Shown here: positions 40,906-51,492 of the stretch, piece after piece | How the letters are laid out: every line of letters begins with the position of its first letter | How positions within the stretch are numbered: the first letter of the stretch is position 1 | NCBI RefSeq assembly: GCF_002940205.1 | Contig: NZ_MDSK01000005.1 | Location: forward strand, 102,237 to 166,236 | DNA from: Xanthomonas arboricola pv. guizotiae | GTDB taxonomy: Bacteria > Pseudomonadota > Gammaproteobacteria > Xanthomonadales > Xanthomonadaceae | DNA length: 64,000 bases | Direction of reading: 5' to 3' | Program-made: the position numbers and the translations under genes | The notes under the pieces: model-generated | Seen by the model: only the letters and a program-made list of their open reading frames with translations | Told to the model about the DNA's origin: nothing | Databases searched by the model: none

Positions 40906-41299
40906 CGTGATCAGCAGCTGGTCGGAAAGGCGCCGGACGGCCGGCGGTCGGTAGGTCTGTTCCTGAGCGACACTGGCGTGCGCGCAGCGGGGGATGGACG
41001 CGCGCGCCCAACCCCCGATTGTTGCAGCAAGTGGCCGTCAGCGGTTAGCGCCGCGGCGGTATACCTGCACATGCGTGGCGGAATGGCGAGCCTCGCACGG
41101 TAGGCTGCACCGCTTGAAACAGCGGCTTGGGTCGGTGGCGGCATGGTCCCTCCCGAGATCGATGTTGCCAGGTGAAAACGATTACATGTCAGAATAAACC
41201 AATGCATTCGTTTGCAGGAGATTTCCTTGCAGGCGCATGCGGCGTCACCGCCATCGGGAGGGCCGAGGGCAGGGCGCACAACTTATGTTGAGGCCGAAG
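40906..41299. other. Divergent regulatory region between zwf and the UgpC-like gene
   Basis: This 394-base spacer must hold the promoters of both the zwf operon and the ATPase gene. The clearest signal is a LacI-type operator at 41173-41186. A short hairpin CCGCTTGAAACAGCGG lies around 41111. No ORF is convincing. TTGCCA at 41165 could be a -35 for the ATPase gene, but the matching -10 is poor. Confidence 0.5.
41173..41186. promoter_or_regulatory. LacI-family-type operator upstream of the UgpC-like gene
   Basis: TGAAAA-CG-ATTACA is a near-perfect palindrome with the central CG step and TGwAAwCGwTTwCA pattern of LacI/GalR-family operators. It lies 114-127 bases upstream of the ATPase start. 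No LacI-family gene is in the window, so the regulator is unknown. Confidence 0.55.
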
Positions 41300-42388
41300 A
41301 TGGCGAAAGTGCAGTTGGAAGGTGTCCGCAAGGTCTATGAGAATGGCCAGGTCGCGGTGCAGGGTGCGAGCTTCGAGGTCGCCGATGGCGAGCTGATGGT
41401 GCTGGTCGGTCCGTCCGGCTGCGGCAAGTCGACCCTGTTGCGCATGATCGCCGGGCTCGAGGACATCAGCGCCGGCACGCTCAAGATCGGCGAGCGCGTG
41501 GTCAACGACGTGGCCCCCAAGGACCGCGACATCGCCATGGTGTTCCAGAGCTATGCGCTCTACCCGCACATGACCGTGGCCGAGAACCTGGCCTTTGGGC
41601 TCAAGCTGCGCGGCCACCCCAAACATGTCATCGCCGAGCGGGTCAACAACGCCGCCGAGCTGCTGGGGCTGACCCCGATGCTCGACAAGCTGCCCAAGGC
41701 GATGTCCGGCGGCCAGCGTCAGCGCGTGGCGCTGGGGCGGGCGATGGTGCGCGAGTCGTCGGTGTTCCTGCTCGACGAGCCGCTGTCCAATCTGGATGCC
41801 AAGCTGCGCCACAGCGTGCGTACCGAGATCGCGCAGCTGCACCGCAAGCTCGGCACCACGATGATCTACGTCACCCACGATCAGGTCGAGGCGATGACGC
41901 TGGGCCAGCGCATCGTGGTACTCAAGGATGGGGTGATCCAGCAGATCGACAGCCCGATGGCGCTGTACGACCGCCCGGCCAATCTGTTCGTGGCCGGATT
42001 CCTCGGCAGCCCGGCGATGAACGTGCTGCAGGGGCGCCTGGATGAGCAGGACGGCCTGCATCTGGTCATGGCCGATGGCTGGCGCGTGCCGCTGGGTGCG
42101 GCGCGGGTCGAGCGCAGCTGGTTCGGTCGCGAGGTCATCGTTGGCGTGCGTCCGGAGCATCTGCAGCCGTCAAACGATGCCGCGCTGGGCTTTGACGCGC
42201 GTATCGACGTGATCGAGCCGGTCGGCAACGAGATCTTCCTCAACCTCGACCGTGGCGGCCAGCCGCTGGTGATCCGGGTCGCACCGCGGGCCCTGCCGGC
42301 GGTGGGGGAGCAGCTGCGCCTGGCACTGCGCAGCGAGGCGCTGCACTTCTTCGACCCGGCCAGCGGCGAACGGCTGGCGCTGGCCTAA
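41300..42388 (+). CDS. ugpC: Sugar ABC transporter ATPase (UgpC/MalK/MsmK type)
   Basis: A 362-residue ATPase that energises carbohydrate or glycerol-phosphate ABC importers. Nucleotide-binding domain: Walker A GPSGCGKST, signature MSGGQRQRVALGRAM, Walker B VFLLDEPLSNLD and switch VTHD; a C-terminal OB-fold regulatory domain follows (GVRPEHLQ, EPVGNE). No permease or binding protein is adjacent, so it may be a shared ATPase for several sugar importers, as MsmK is in some bacteria. The ATG at 41300 has GAGG upstream; an ATG at 41285 would add five residues. It converges with ygfZ, overlapping four bases. The symbol follows family convention. Confidence 0.88.
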   Translation: MAKVQLEGVRKVYENGQVAVQGASFEVADGELMVLVGPSGCGKSTLLRMIAGLEDISAGTLKIGERVVNDVAPKDRDIAMVFQSYALYPHMTVAENLAFGLKLRGHPKHVIAERVNNAAELLGLTPMLDKLPKAMSGGQRQRVALGRAMVRESSVFLLDEPLSNLDAKLRHSVRTEIAQLHRKLGTTMIYVTHDQVEAMTLGQRIVVLKDGVIQQIDSPMALYDRPANLFVAGFLGSPAMNVLQGRLDEQDGLHLVMADGWRVPLGAARVERSWFGREVIVGVRPEHLQPSNDAALGFDARIDVIEPVGNEIFLNLDRGGQPLVIRVAPRALPAVGEQLRLALRSEALHFFDPASGERLALA

Positions 42389-43275
42389 CGCGCCAGTCCC
42401 TGCACGAATGCAAGCGGGCGGGCGGCATGCGCGCCCGCCTGCAGCACGGCGTCGGCCTCCAGGGTCAGCTCCAGCGGCAGCACCGCCAGTGCAAGATCGC
42501 CCGCCACGCTGACCAGCGTGCCAACGGTGGCATCGCCCAGCAGCACGGCCTGGCCCGCCTCGGCTAGCGCATCGCTGCCAACGGCATCGACCTGCAGCAG
42601 CTGCAGCGCACGCTTGGCCTTGCCCAGAAAATGCGTACGCGCCACGATCTCCTGGCCCGGGTAGCAGCCCTTTTTGACGCTGAAGGCCTGCAGGCGATCC
42701 AGCGCCAGCTGCTGCGGCGTCCATTGCTCGCGTTGCGTATCGGGCAGACGCGCCAGCCCCAGTTGCAGGTCCGTGCGGCGCCACTCGGCGTCCATGCGCG
42801 GTACTTCGATAGGCGTGGCCAATGCCTCATCGTTCGTCAGCAACACCAGCGTGCGCGGCAGGACAGGGCTGCCCAGGTCCAATTCGATACGCTGCGTTCC
42901 GATATCGGCCTGCGCGCCCTGGGCGCGCGCGGGCGCGGCAAGGCCGCCAAACGCCAAAAGCGCCGCCACGCCGATCTTGAGCTTGCGTCGGAACACAAAA
43001 CGGCCGAGTTGCGTTGCGATCTCGGCCGCGTTGCCATCGGGCAACAGCATCAGCAGGTGTGTGTCGTCCTCACGCAGGAGTGCGAAGATGGCGATTACGC
43101 GCCCCTTTGCCGTCAACCACGCATTCCACTGCCACTGCCCGATCGCCAGCGCCTGTACGTCGTTGGCAAATTGCGCATGCGCGAACGCCACTGCATCCGT
43201 CCCGATCAAGCGGACGTATTGCATGTCGTGCAGGGAGCCAAAACCCTGTGGAATAAGATTCAGGTTGTCAGCCAT
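42385..43275 (-). CDS. ygfZ: Folate-binding Fe-S cluster/tRNA-modifying protein YgfZ
   Basis: A GcvT-like folate-binding protein that supports the assembly or repair of certain Fe-S enzymes. The family signature KGCYPGQEIVARTHFLGKAK is present near residue 200 with its conserved Cys. The 296-residue length is slightly shorter than E. coli YgfZ. It is divergent from the succinate dehydrogenase locus, whose SdhB subunit holds Fe-S clusters, which fits a support role. Confidence 0.92.
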   Translation of the reverse strand: MADNLNLIPQGFGSLHDMQYVRLIGTDAVAFAHAQFANDVQALAIGQWQWNAWLTAKGRVIAIFALLREDDTHLLMLLPDGNAAEIATQLGRFVFRRKLKIGVAALLAFGGLAAPARAQGAQADIGTQRIELDLGSPVLPRTLVLLTNDEALATPIEVPRMDAEWRRTDLQLGLARLPDTQREQWTPQQLALDRLQAFSVKKGCYPGQEIVARTHFLGKAKRALQLLQVDAVGSDALAEAGQAVLLGDATVGTLVSVAGDLALAVLPLELTLEADAVLQAGAHAARPLAFVQGLAR

Positions 43276-43314
43276 GGAAGGGGAGGACTAAAATCGCAAT
43301 GTTGTGAGACCACT

Positions 43315-43485
43315 ATGATAGGCCATCCAACCCCCACCCCAGCGCAGGATTCCGAGACGCAGCCTTCTCCTCAGGAGCATCTTCCCGAGAAGCAGCCACT
43401 GCCCAAGGAGATTGGTGGACGCGACGGCCCCGAGCCAACGCGCTACGGCGACTGGGAAAAAAATGGACGCTGCATCGATTTTTGA
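43315..43485 (+). CDS. Succinate dehydrogenase assembly factor 4-like protein (DUF1674)
   Basis: A 56-residue protein whose C-terminus GGRDGPEPTRYGDWEKNGR plus CIDF matches the DUF1674/SDHAF4 family. In mitochondria SDHAF4 helps SdhA mature and protects it before assembly. It sits first in the sdh locus, 56 bases before sdhC, supporting the same role here. The N-terminal half is Pro/Gln-rich and probably disordered. The ATG at 43315 lies about 20 bases after a GGGGAGGA string, so the start is not certain. Confidence 0.85.
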   Translation: MIGHPTPTPAQDSETQPSPQEHLPEKQPLPKEIGGRDGPEPTRYGDWEKNGRCIDF

Positions 43486-43541
43486 GCAGCTTTTAGCCAC
43501 AGCGGTGTAGTGCCGCCCAGCCGAGAAAACGAGCCCAGCGA

Positions 43542-43937
43542 ATGGCGATCCGCGAACGTCCTCTTTCCCCGCATCTCCAGGTGTACCGCTGGCAGATACA
43601 GATGGTGACCTCGATTCTCAATCGAGCCACCGGCATCGTACTGTCGATCGGCGCGCTGGCGATTGCCGCCGCCTTGCTGACATTGATGCTCGGCCCCGAC
43701 CACTGGAATTGTTTCCGCGAGCACGCCGGCGCCTGGTACGGCCAGGTCTTCCTGTTCGGCTGGACCTGGTGCTTCGCGTTCCACCTGTTCGGTGGACTGC
43801 GCCACATCCTGCAGGACTTCGGACAGGGCTATGCAGTGCGCTCGTTCGTCAGTCTCGGCTGGTTGTCGCTGATCCTGAGCTTTGTGCTCACCGCTGCGAT
43901 CTGGGCCTATGTACTGCTGGCCGGAGGTGCCGTATGA
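43542..43937 (+). CDS. sdhC: Succinate dehydrogenase cytochrome b556 subunit
   Basis: Membrane anchor of complex II. The 131-residue protein starts RPLSPHLQVYRWQ and has three membrane helices. The second carries the haem-ligand region FHLFGGLRHILQDFG with the conserved His. The stop overlaps the sdhD start by four bases. Confidence 0.95.
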   Translation: MAIRERPLSPHLQVYRWQIQMVTSILNRATGIVLSIGALAIAAALLTLMLGPDHWNCFREHAGAWYGQVFLFGWTWCFAFHLFGGLRHILQDFGQGYAVRSFVSLGWLSLILSFVLTAAIWAYVLLAGGAV

Positions 43938-44320
43938 ACCGCTACCGTACCCCGCTGAAGAACGTGCGTGGCCTGGGCGCCGCCAAGACCGGCACCGAGC
44001 ATTTCGTGGTGCAGCGCCTGACCGCCACCGCCCTGGTGCCGCTGTCGATCTGGTTCCTGATCTTCGTGCTGAGCCTGATCGGTGCCGATCACGCTGCGGC
44101 CAGCGCCGCCGTGGCCAAGCCCTGGAACGCGATTCTGTTGGTCGGCTTCCTGATCGCCTCGTTCTGGCATGCGCAGCTGGGCATGCAGGTGGTGCTGGAA
44201 GATTACGTGCACAACTCGCTGCTCGCGCTTGCCGCGCAGACCATCGTGCGCTTCGTCGCCGTGCTGGGCGCCATCGTCAGCGTGTTTGCCGTGGCGCGTA
44301 TTGCGCTGGGCATCAGCTGA
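43934..44320 (+). CDS. sdhD: Succinate dehydrogenase membrane anchor subunit
   Basis: Second membrane anchor of complex II, 128 residues with three helices. The FVVQRLTATALVPLSIWF segment forms helix 1 and FWHAQLGMQVVLEDYVH lies in helix 2 with the haem/quinone-site His and Asp-Tyr. ATGA overlap with sdhC. Confidence 0.94.
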   Translation: MNRYRTPLKNVRGLGAAKTGTEHFVVQRLTATALVPLSIWFLIFVLSLIGADHAAASAAVAKPWNAILLVGFLIASFWHAQLGMQVVLEDYVHNSLLALAAQTIVRFVAVLGAIVSVFAVARIALGIS

Positions 44321-44353
44321 GTCGTCCGCGACCAAACAGGAATCCATAATTCG

Positions 44354-46144
44354 ATGTCCGCTTACAAGATCACAGAACACAAGTACGACATGGTCGTGGT
44401 GGGCGCCGGTGGCGCCGGCCTGCGCGCCACGTTCGGCCTGGCCCAGAAGGGCCTGCAGACGGTCTGCCTGACCAAGGTCTTCCCGACCCGCTCGCATACC
44501 GTTGCGGCGCAGGGCGGCATTTCCGCAGCCCTGGGCAACATGGGCGAAGACGACTGGCGCTACCATTTCTACGACACCATCAAGGGCTCCGATTGGCTGG
44601 GCGACCAGGACGCGATCGAGTACATGTGCCGCGAGGCGATCCCGGCCATCATCGAGCTCGAGCACTACGGCGTGCCGTTCTCGCGGACCGAAGACGGCAA
44701 GATCTACCAGCGCCCGTTCGGCGGCATGACCACCAAGTACGGCGAAGGCCCGTCGGCACAGCGCACCTGCGCGGCGGCCGACCGTACCGGTCACGCGATG
44801 CTGCACACGCTGTACCAGCAGTCGCTGGCGCACAACGCGCGCTTCATGATCGAGTACTTCGCACTTGACCTGATCTTCGACGAGGAGGGCGTCTGCCGCG
44901 GCGTGCTGGCGCTGGACATGGCCGATGGCAGCTTGCATCTGTTCCGCGCCCACGGCGTGGTGCTGGCCACCGGCGGCTATGGCCGTGCCTACTTCAGCGC
45001 CACCTCCGCGCATACCTGTACCGGTGACGGCGGCGGCCTGGTGATGCGCGCCGGCCTGCCGGTGCAGGACATGGAGTTCGTGCAGTTTCATCCCACCGGC
45101 ATCTACGGTGCGGGCTGCCTGATCACCGAGGGCGTGCGTGGCGAAGGCGGCATCCTGCGCAACAGCAACGGCGAGCGCTTCATGGAGCGCTATGCACCGC
45201 ATTACAAGGATCTGGCATCGCGCGACGTGGTATCGCGTTCGATGACCGTGGAGATCCGCGAAGGCCGTGGCGTGGGCGAGCACAAGGATCACATCCTGCT
45301 CGACCTGACCCACCTCGGCCCGGAAGTCATCAACGAAAAGCTGCCCGGCATCGCCGAGAGCGCGCACATCTTTGCCGGTGTGGACGTGACCAAGCAGCCG
45401 ATTCCGGTGTTGCCGACCGTGCACTACAACATGGGCGGCATTCCGACCAACTTCTACGGCGAAGTCGTGCGCAAGCAGGGCGACAACCCGGATGCGGTCG
45501 TGCCGGGCCTGTATGCGATCGGCGAAGCTGCCTGCGTGTCGGTGCACGGTGCCAACCGCCTGGGTTCCAACTCGCTGCTGGACCTGGTGGTGTTCGGCCG
45601 TGCGGTGGCGAACCGCTGCGCCGAGACGGTCAAGCCCAACCAGCCGCACAAGACGCTGCCGTCCGATGCCTGCGACAAGGCGCTGGGCCTGCTGGACAAG
45701 CTGCGCTACGCCAACGGCTCCACCCCGACCTCGGTGATCCGCGACAACATGCAGCGCACCATGCAGTCGGACGCAGCGGTGTTCCGCACCAGCAAGACCC
45801 TGAAAGAGGGCGTCGACAAGATGGCCGAGATCTTTGCCAGCTTCGAGGACGTCAAGGTCTCGGACCGCTCGCTGGTGTGGAATTCGGATCTGATCGAAAC
45901 CTACGAGTTGAACAACCTGTTGCTCAACGCAGTGGCGACGATCAACTCGGCCGAGCAGCGGCATGAAAGCCGCGGCGCGCATTCGCACGAAGACTTCCCG
46001 GACCGCGAAGACGTCAACTGGCAGAAGCACACGCTGGTCACCGTCGACGACAAGGGCAAGTGCGAGTTCGAATATCGTCCGGTGCACATGTACACGCTGA
46101 GCAAGGATGTGGACGTGGTCCCGCCGAAGCCGCGCGTTTACTGA
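44354..46144 (+). CDS. sdhA: Succinate dehydrogenase flavoprotein subunit
   Basis: Catalytic subunit of complex II, oxidising succinate to fumarate with covalent FAD. The 596-residue protein has the FAD fold [11 protein letters not shown], the covalent-flavin His in [10 protein letters not shown], the substrate-site HPTGIYGAG and the [12 protein letters not shown] segment. Length and motifs match the family. It is 33 bases after sdhD. Confidence 0.98.
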   Translation: MSAYKITEHKYDMVVVGAGGAGLRATFGLAQKGLQTVCLTKVFPTRSHTVAAQGGISAALGNMGEDDWRYHFYDTIKGSDWLGDQDAIEYMCREAIPAIIELEHYGVPFSRTEDGKIYQRPFGGMTTKYGEGPSAQRTCAAADRTGHAMLHTLYQQSLAHNARFMIEYFALDLIFDEEGVCRGVLALDMADGSLHLFRAHGVVLATGGYGRAYFSATSAHTCTGDGGGLVMRAGLPVQDMEFVQFHPTGIYGAGCLITEGVRGEGGILRNSNGERFMERYAPHYKDLASRDVVSRSMTVEIREGRGVGEHKDHILLDLTHLGPEVINEKLPGIAESAHIFAGVDVTKQPIPVLPTVHYNMGGIPTNFYGEVVRKQGDNPDAVVPGLYAIGEAACVSVHGANRLGSNSLLDLVVFGRAVANRCAETVKPNQPHKTLPSDACDKALGLLDKLRYANGSTPTSVIRDNMQRTMQSDAAVFRTSKTLKEGVDKMAEIFASFEDVKVSDRSLVWNSDLIETYELNNLLLNAVATINSAEQRHESRGAHSHEDFPDREDVNWQKHTLVTVDDKGKCEFEYRPVHMYTLSKDVDVVPPKPRVY

Positions 46145-46373
46145 TCGATGCGCATGGATCGATCTGCTTTCGCCCTGCTTTTGCTGGCCGGCCTGTCCGG
46201 GTACCGCAGCCGTGCACCGCGCCAGCCGGATCGCGTCATGACGCAGGGGCAACGCCGGCGTGCCGCCAGCGGTTGCGCCACCGCCGCGGCGGTGGCATCC
46301 GTCATCTTTACCTTCATGCGCACGGTGCGGTTGTCGTTCGCACCGCGCATCGCCTGAGCCAACGAGAGCAGCT

Positions 46374-47920
<1,547 letters not shown>

Positions 47921-47943
47921 CGTCCCTTTCCTGGTTGAACCGC

Positions 47944-49185
47944 ATGTTCAAACCTATCCCGGTTGCCATCGGCTTGCGCTACCTGCGTGCCAAGCGGCGC
48001 AATGGCTTCATCTCGTTTATCTCGATGGCATCGATCCTGGGCATCGCCCTGGGCGTGACCGTGCTGATCACCACGCTGGCGGTGATGAGCGGTTTCCAGA
48101 AGGAAATCCGCGACCGTCTGCTGCAGATGGCCGCGCATGCCACGGTCAGTGCGGACGGCGCGCCGATGCACGACTGGCAGCACGCGGTCGCGGTTGCCAT
48201 GGCCGATCCGCGCATCGCCGGTGCCGCGCCCTACATCGAAACCGAATCGCTGCTGCAGGGCCCGCGCAAGCAGCCGGCGATCGTGCGCGGCATCGTTCCT
48301 GCCGAAGAGGGCAAGGTGTCGGTGCTGGCCAAGAAGATGCAGCAGGGGTCGGTCGACAGCCTGACCCCGGGCTCCTACAACATCGTCATCGGCAAGGAGC
48401 TGGCGATCTGGCTGGGCGTGGACATGGGCGACAGCATCGTGGTGCTGCTCAGCGATACCCAGGCCACGCCGCTGGGCGCGATGCCGCGGCTCAAGCGCTT
48501 CACCGTCAGCGGAATCTTCGAGGCGGGCTACAACGAGATCGACCGCGGCCTGGCCGTGGTCAACATGCAGGACCTGGCGCGCGTGCTGCGCATGGACGGC
48601 GTCACCGGCGTGCGGCTGCGCCTGCACGACATGGATCAGGCCTGGCCGGTCGCGCGCGATCTGGCGGTGAAGTTGCACGGCCCGTACCGGGTCAGCGACT
48701 GGACCCAGGAGAACGCCAATCTCTACCACTCGTTGAAGATGGAAAAGACTGTGATGGGCATCCTGCTGTCGCTGATCGTGGCGATGGGCGCGTTCAACCT
48801 GGTGTCCTCGCAGGTGATGCTGGTCACCGATAAACAGGCCGATATCGCCATCCTGCGCACCCTGGGCCTGTCGCCTGCGGGGGTGATGCAGGTGTTCATG
48901 GTGCAGGGTTCGTTGATCGGCTTCATGGGCACGATCATGGGCGTGATCGGCGGCATCGTGCTGACGCTCAACCTGGAACGCATCCTGGGCGTGATCGAGA
49001 CCATCTTCAGCGTCAAGCTGCTGCCCGAGGACGTGTATTACATCACCGGCTTGCCAACCGACATGCAGACCCAGGACGTGGTGGTGATCACCGTCGTCGC
49101 GCTGGTGATGAGTTTCCTGGCGACCTTGTATCCGGCATGGCGCGCCTCGCGCACGCAGCCGGCGGAGGCTTTGCGTTATGAATGA
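47944..49185 (+). CDS. lolC: Lipoprotein-releasing system transmembrane protein LolC/E
   Basis: A 413-residue permease of the LolCDE complex that extracts lipoproteins from the inner membrane. One N-terminal helix ([17 protein letters not shown]), a large periplasmic domain and three C-terminal helices around [23 protein letters not shown]. The ATG at 47944 gives [14 protein letters not shown], the usual LolC/E start; a TTG at 47935 would add three residues. The gene overlaps lolD by eight bases. Only one such permease is present, so it may serve as a LolF-like single protein. Confidence 0.92.
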   Translation: MFKPIPVAIGLRYLRAKRRNGFISFISMASILGIALGVTVLITTLAVMSGFQKEIRDRLLQMAAHATVSADGAPMHDWQHAVAVAMADPRIAGAAPYIETESLLQGPRKQPAIVRGIVPAEEGKVSVLAKKMQQGSVDSLTPGSYNIVIGKELAIWLGVDMGDSIVVLLSDTQATPLGAMPRLKRFTVSGIFEAGYNEIDRGLAVVNMQDLARVLRMDGVTGVRLRLHDMDQAWPVARDLAVKLHGPYRVSDWTQENANLYHSLKMEKTVMGILLSLIVAMGAFNLVSSQVMLVTDKQADIAILRTLGLSPAGVMQVFMVQGSLIGFMGTIMGVIGGIVLTLNLERILGVIETIFSVKLLPEDVYYITGLPTDMQTQDVVVITVVALVMSFLATLYPAWRASRTQPAEALRYE

Positions 49186-49933
49186 GATCAGGGAGTCGGG
49201 AATCGGGAATCGGGAATCGGTCGTGCAGAAGCCAAGCCACGCAGAGGCGGTGATTCGGGCCGAGGGGCTGGGCAAGACCTACGCCGAAGGCAAGATGCGC
49301 ACGCCGGTGTTCGACGGGCTGGATCTGACCGTGGCGACCGGCGAAACCGTGGCCATTGTCGGGGCCTCCGGTGCGGGCAAGAGCACGTTGCTGCATCTGC
49401 TCGGCGGGCTGGATGTCCCGACCTCCGGCGAGGTGTACGTGGCCGGCCGGCGCATGTCGGCGTTGTCCGATGGCGAGCGCGGCAAGCTGCGCAATCAGGC
49501 CCTGGGTTTCGTCTACCAGTTCCATCATCTGCTGCCGGAATTCACCGCGCTGGAAAACGTGATGATGCCGGTGCTGTTGTCCAGGAAAGAGGTGTCGGTG
49601 GCGCGGGCGCAGGCCTTGCAGTTGCTGGAATCGGTCGGGCTCGGACATCGCATCGAGCACAAACCCAGCGAGTTGTCCGGCGGCGAGCGTCAGCGTGCGG
49701 CGGTGGCGCGTGCGCTGGTGAACAGGCCGGGCTGCGTGCTGGGCGACGAGCCCACCGGCAACCTGGACGACAAGACCGCCGAGACCGTGTTCGAGCTGAT
49801 GCTGGAACTCAATCGTGCGCAGCGCACCAGCCTGGTCCTGGTGACGCACGATCGCAGCCTGGCGCGGCGCCTGGACCGCGTGCTCGAGCTGCATCAGGGC
49901 AAGCTGCGCGAATTGGCACCTTCTGCGGTGTGA
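49178..49933 (+). CDS. lolD: Lipoprotein-releasing ATPase LolD
   Basis: A 251-residue ABC ATPase that powers lipoprotein release. Walker [10 protein letters not shown], signature [15 protein letters not shown], Walker [12 protein letters not shown] and the His of VTHDRS are all present. The N-terminal 24 residues ([15 protein letters not shown]) are encoded by a CGGGAAT tandem repeat and are not part of the usual LolD; the conserved core begins at about [11 protein letters not shown]. The real start may be the ATG at 49178, which overlaps lolC, or a later codon. Confidence 0.93.
   Translation: MNEIRESGIGNRESVVQKPSHAEAVIRAEGLGKTYAEGKMRTPVFDGLDLTVATGETVAIVGASGAGKSTLLHLLGGLDVPTSGEVYVAGRRMSALSDGERGKLRNQALGFVYQFHHLLPEFTALENVMMPVLLSRKEVSVARAQALQLLESVGLGHRIEHKPSELSGGERQRAAVARALVNRPGCVLGDEPTGNLDDKTAETVFELMLELNRAQRTSLVLVTHDRSLARRLDRVLELHQGKLRELAPSAV
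49197..49217 (+). repeat. Three tandem copies of CGGGAAT inside lolD
   Basis: The 7-base unit CGGGAAT is repeated exactly three times. Because 7 is not a multiple of 3, a gain or loss of one unit would shift the frame and remove the annotated start region from lolD. Confidence 0.9.
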
Positions 49934-50171
49934 GAAGCGTTCCCTGGCCGTCGGAATTCCTGGCGGCTGGGCGGCGGTGAACCCGCGGTCTCAGCTTGAT
50001 GATCCTGGGGCCGGTTGCGGGCGCATTCGCGTGATGCGACCGACGGTGACCACAGCATGCGCGCTCAGCACGCAGTATCCGCGCGCAGCATCGCGTCGAT
50101 GCTCGCGTTGACAGGACTCGCGTTGACAGGAAGAACCGTCGCCGCCACGTGTGCGGCAACGACCCAGCGCA

Positions 50172-51236
50172 TCAGGGAATGATGCGTAGCGCGCGCAGGC
50201 GCGTGAACAGTTCCAGGAACGATGCGCGGCTGTCGTAGAAATCCGTAAAGCCCAGTTCGCGGCTCTTGGTCATGTCGTTGACGCACTCGATCTCGCGGCC
50301 CAGGTCGGCATCGGTGTGCCACCAGGATGCCAATCGATTGACGTCGGCCTCCACCAGGCCATGCTGGTTGGCGATCTCGCTCCATACTGCCGGCGCGGTC
50401 TCGCTCAGGCGTGCCTCCAGAGGCTGCGGGATCTCGGGGCAGGGCGCAGCGTCGAGCCCGAAGAAGTCGGCAATCTGGCTCCACATCCAGCGCCAGCGGA
50501 ACACGTCGCCGTTGACGGTGTTGAAGGCCTGATTGCGGGCGGCCGGGCTCAGGCCGGCCCAGGCCAGCTGCTTGCCGAGCAGGCCGGCATCGGTGAGGTC
50601 GGTGAGGCTGTTCCATTGTGCCTGCGATCCGGGAAACACGAACGGCTGGCCGGTGTGCTTGCACAGCGACGCATACACCGCCAGCGTCACGCCCATGTTC
50701 ATTGCATTGCTGCCATTGGCCATGCCGATCATGGTGTGCGAGCGATGCACGCTCCAGCCGAAGCCGTGTTGCTCGGCGTGTGCGAACAACAGGTCTTCCA
50801 GCGTGTAGTAGAAATTCTCGCCGGGCTGGCGCGGCTCGCTTTCGCGAAACGGCGTTTCCGCCTTGCCGCTGCCGTAGTTCTCGAACGCGCCCAGGTAATG
50901 CTTGGTGCCGGTGACCAGCGCCATGTGCTGCAGCGGCGCATCGCTCAGCGCTTCGCACAGATGCCGCATCATCGCGCCGTTGGCTTCGACGTTCTCGCGC
51001 TCGGTGTCGCGCCGTGTCCAGGTGCAGAAGAACACGTGGGTGATCGGCAGGCCACGCAGCGCGCTGCTGGTGCTGTCGGCGTCCAGCAGATCGGCCGCAA
51101 GCGGGATCACCCCGTCCTGAGGCAGCGGGCGCCGTGCCAGGCCGTAGACGGTCCAGCCATCGGCCACCAGGACATTGGCGAGGTTGTAACCGGAAATGCC
51201 GGTCACGCCGACAATCAGTGCAGTGCCTTTACGCAT
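50172..51236 (-). CDS. NAD(P)-dependent PRISE-type reductase (progesterone 5-beta-reductase/iridoid synthase-like)
   Basis: A 354-residue extended short-chain reductase. The dinucleotide motif is VGVTGISG near residue 9 and a FFCTWTRRDTE segment follows. The catalytic pair is recognisable: Lys112 in VTGTKHYLGAFE and the Tyr of NFYYTLEDLLF (residues 143-144). These match the pattern TGxKHYxGPFE and PNFYYTxED of plant PRISE enzymes that reduce activated C=C bonds. The physiological substrate in bacteria is unknown. No operon partner; comEC starts 256 bases away on the other strand. Confidence 0.88.
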   Translation of the reverse strand: MRKGTALIVGVTGISGYNLANVLVADGWTVYGLARRPLPQDGVIPLAADLLDADSTSSALRGLPITHVFFCTWTRRDTERENVEANGAMMRHLCEALSDAPLQHMALVTGTKHYLGAFENYGSGKAETPFRESEPRQPGENFYYTLEDLLFAHAEQHGFGWSVHRSHTMIGMANGSNAMNMGVTLAVYASLCKHTGQPFVFPGSQAQWNSLTDLTDAGLLGKQLAWAGLSPAARNQAFNTVNGDVFRWRWMWSQIADFFGLDAAPCPEIPQPLEARLSETAPAVWSEIANQHGLVEADVNRLASWWHTDADLGREIECVNDMTKSRELGFTDFYDSRASFLELFTRLRALRIIP

Positions 51237-51492
51237 GGGGGAAGCTCCTCAGAAACAGTGGCGACCATAGCGCGGCAGTCATGAAATCGAGGCGAATGCA
51301 GGCTGATACGGTTGCTGTGCGGCCTGCACACGCGGTCCTGCCCGGCGCATTGCACCTGCGCGGTAGCGCCTTCCACCTGCTGGATGTACCACAGCAGGCG
51401 CAGCCTGATTCCTACCGCGCAATGCGCCGCTCGCTGCTGTGCCCGACGCAGGCGCTGGTCTAAGGTGAGTCGGTGGATGGACCACGGCCGGG

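Noticed and set aside
46148..46357. Possible 69-residue gene between sdhA and sdhB
   Set aside because: Weak start context, no recognisable feature, and low-quality hydrophobic profile; I treat the 229-base gap as non-coding.
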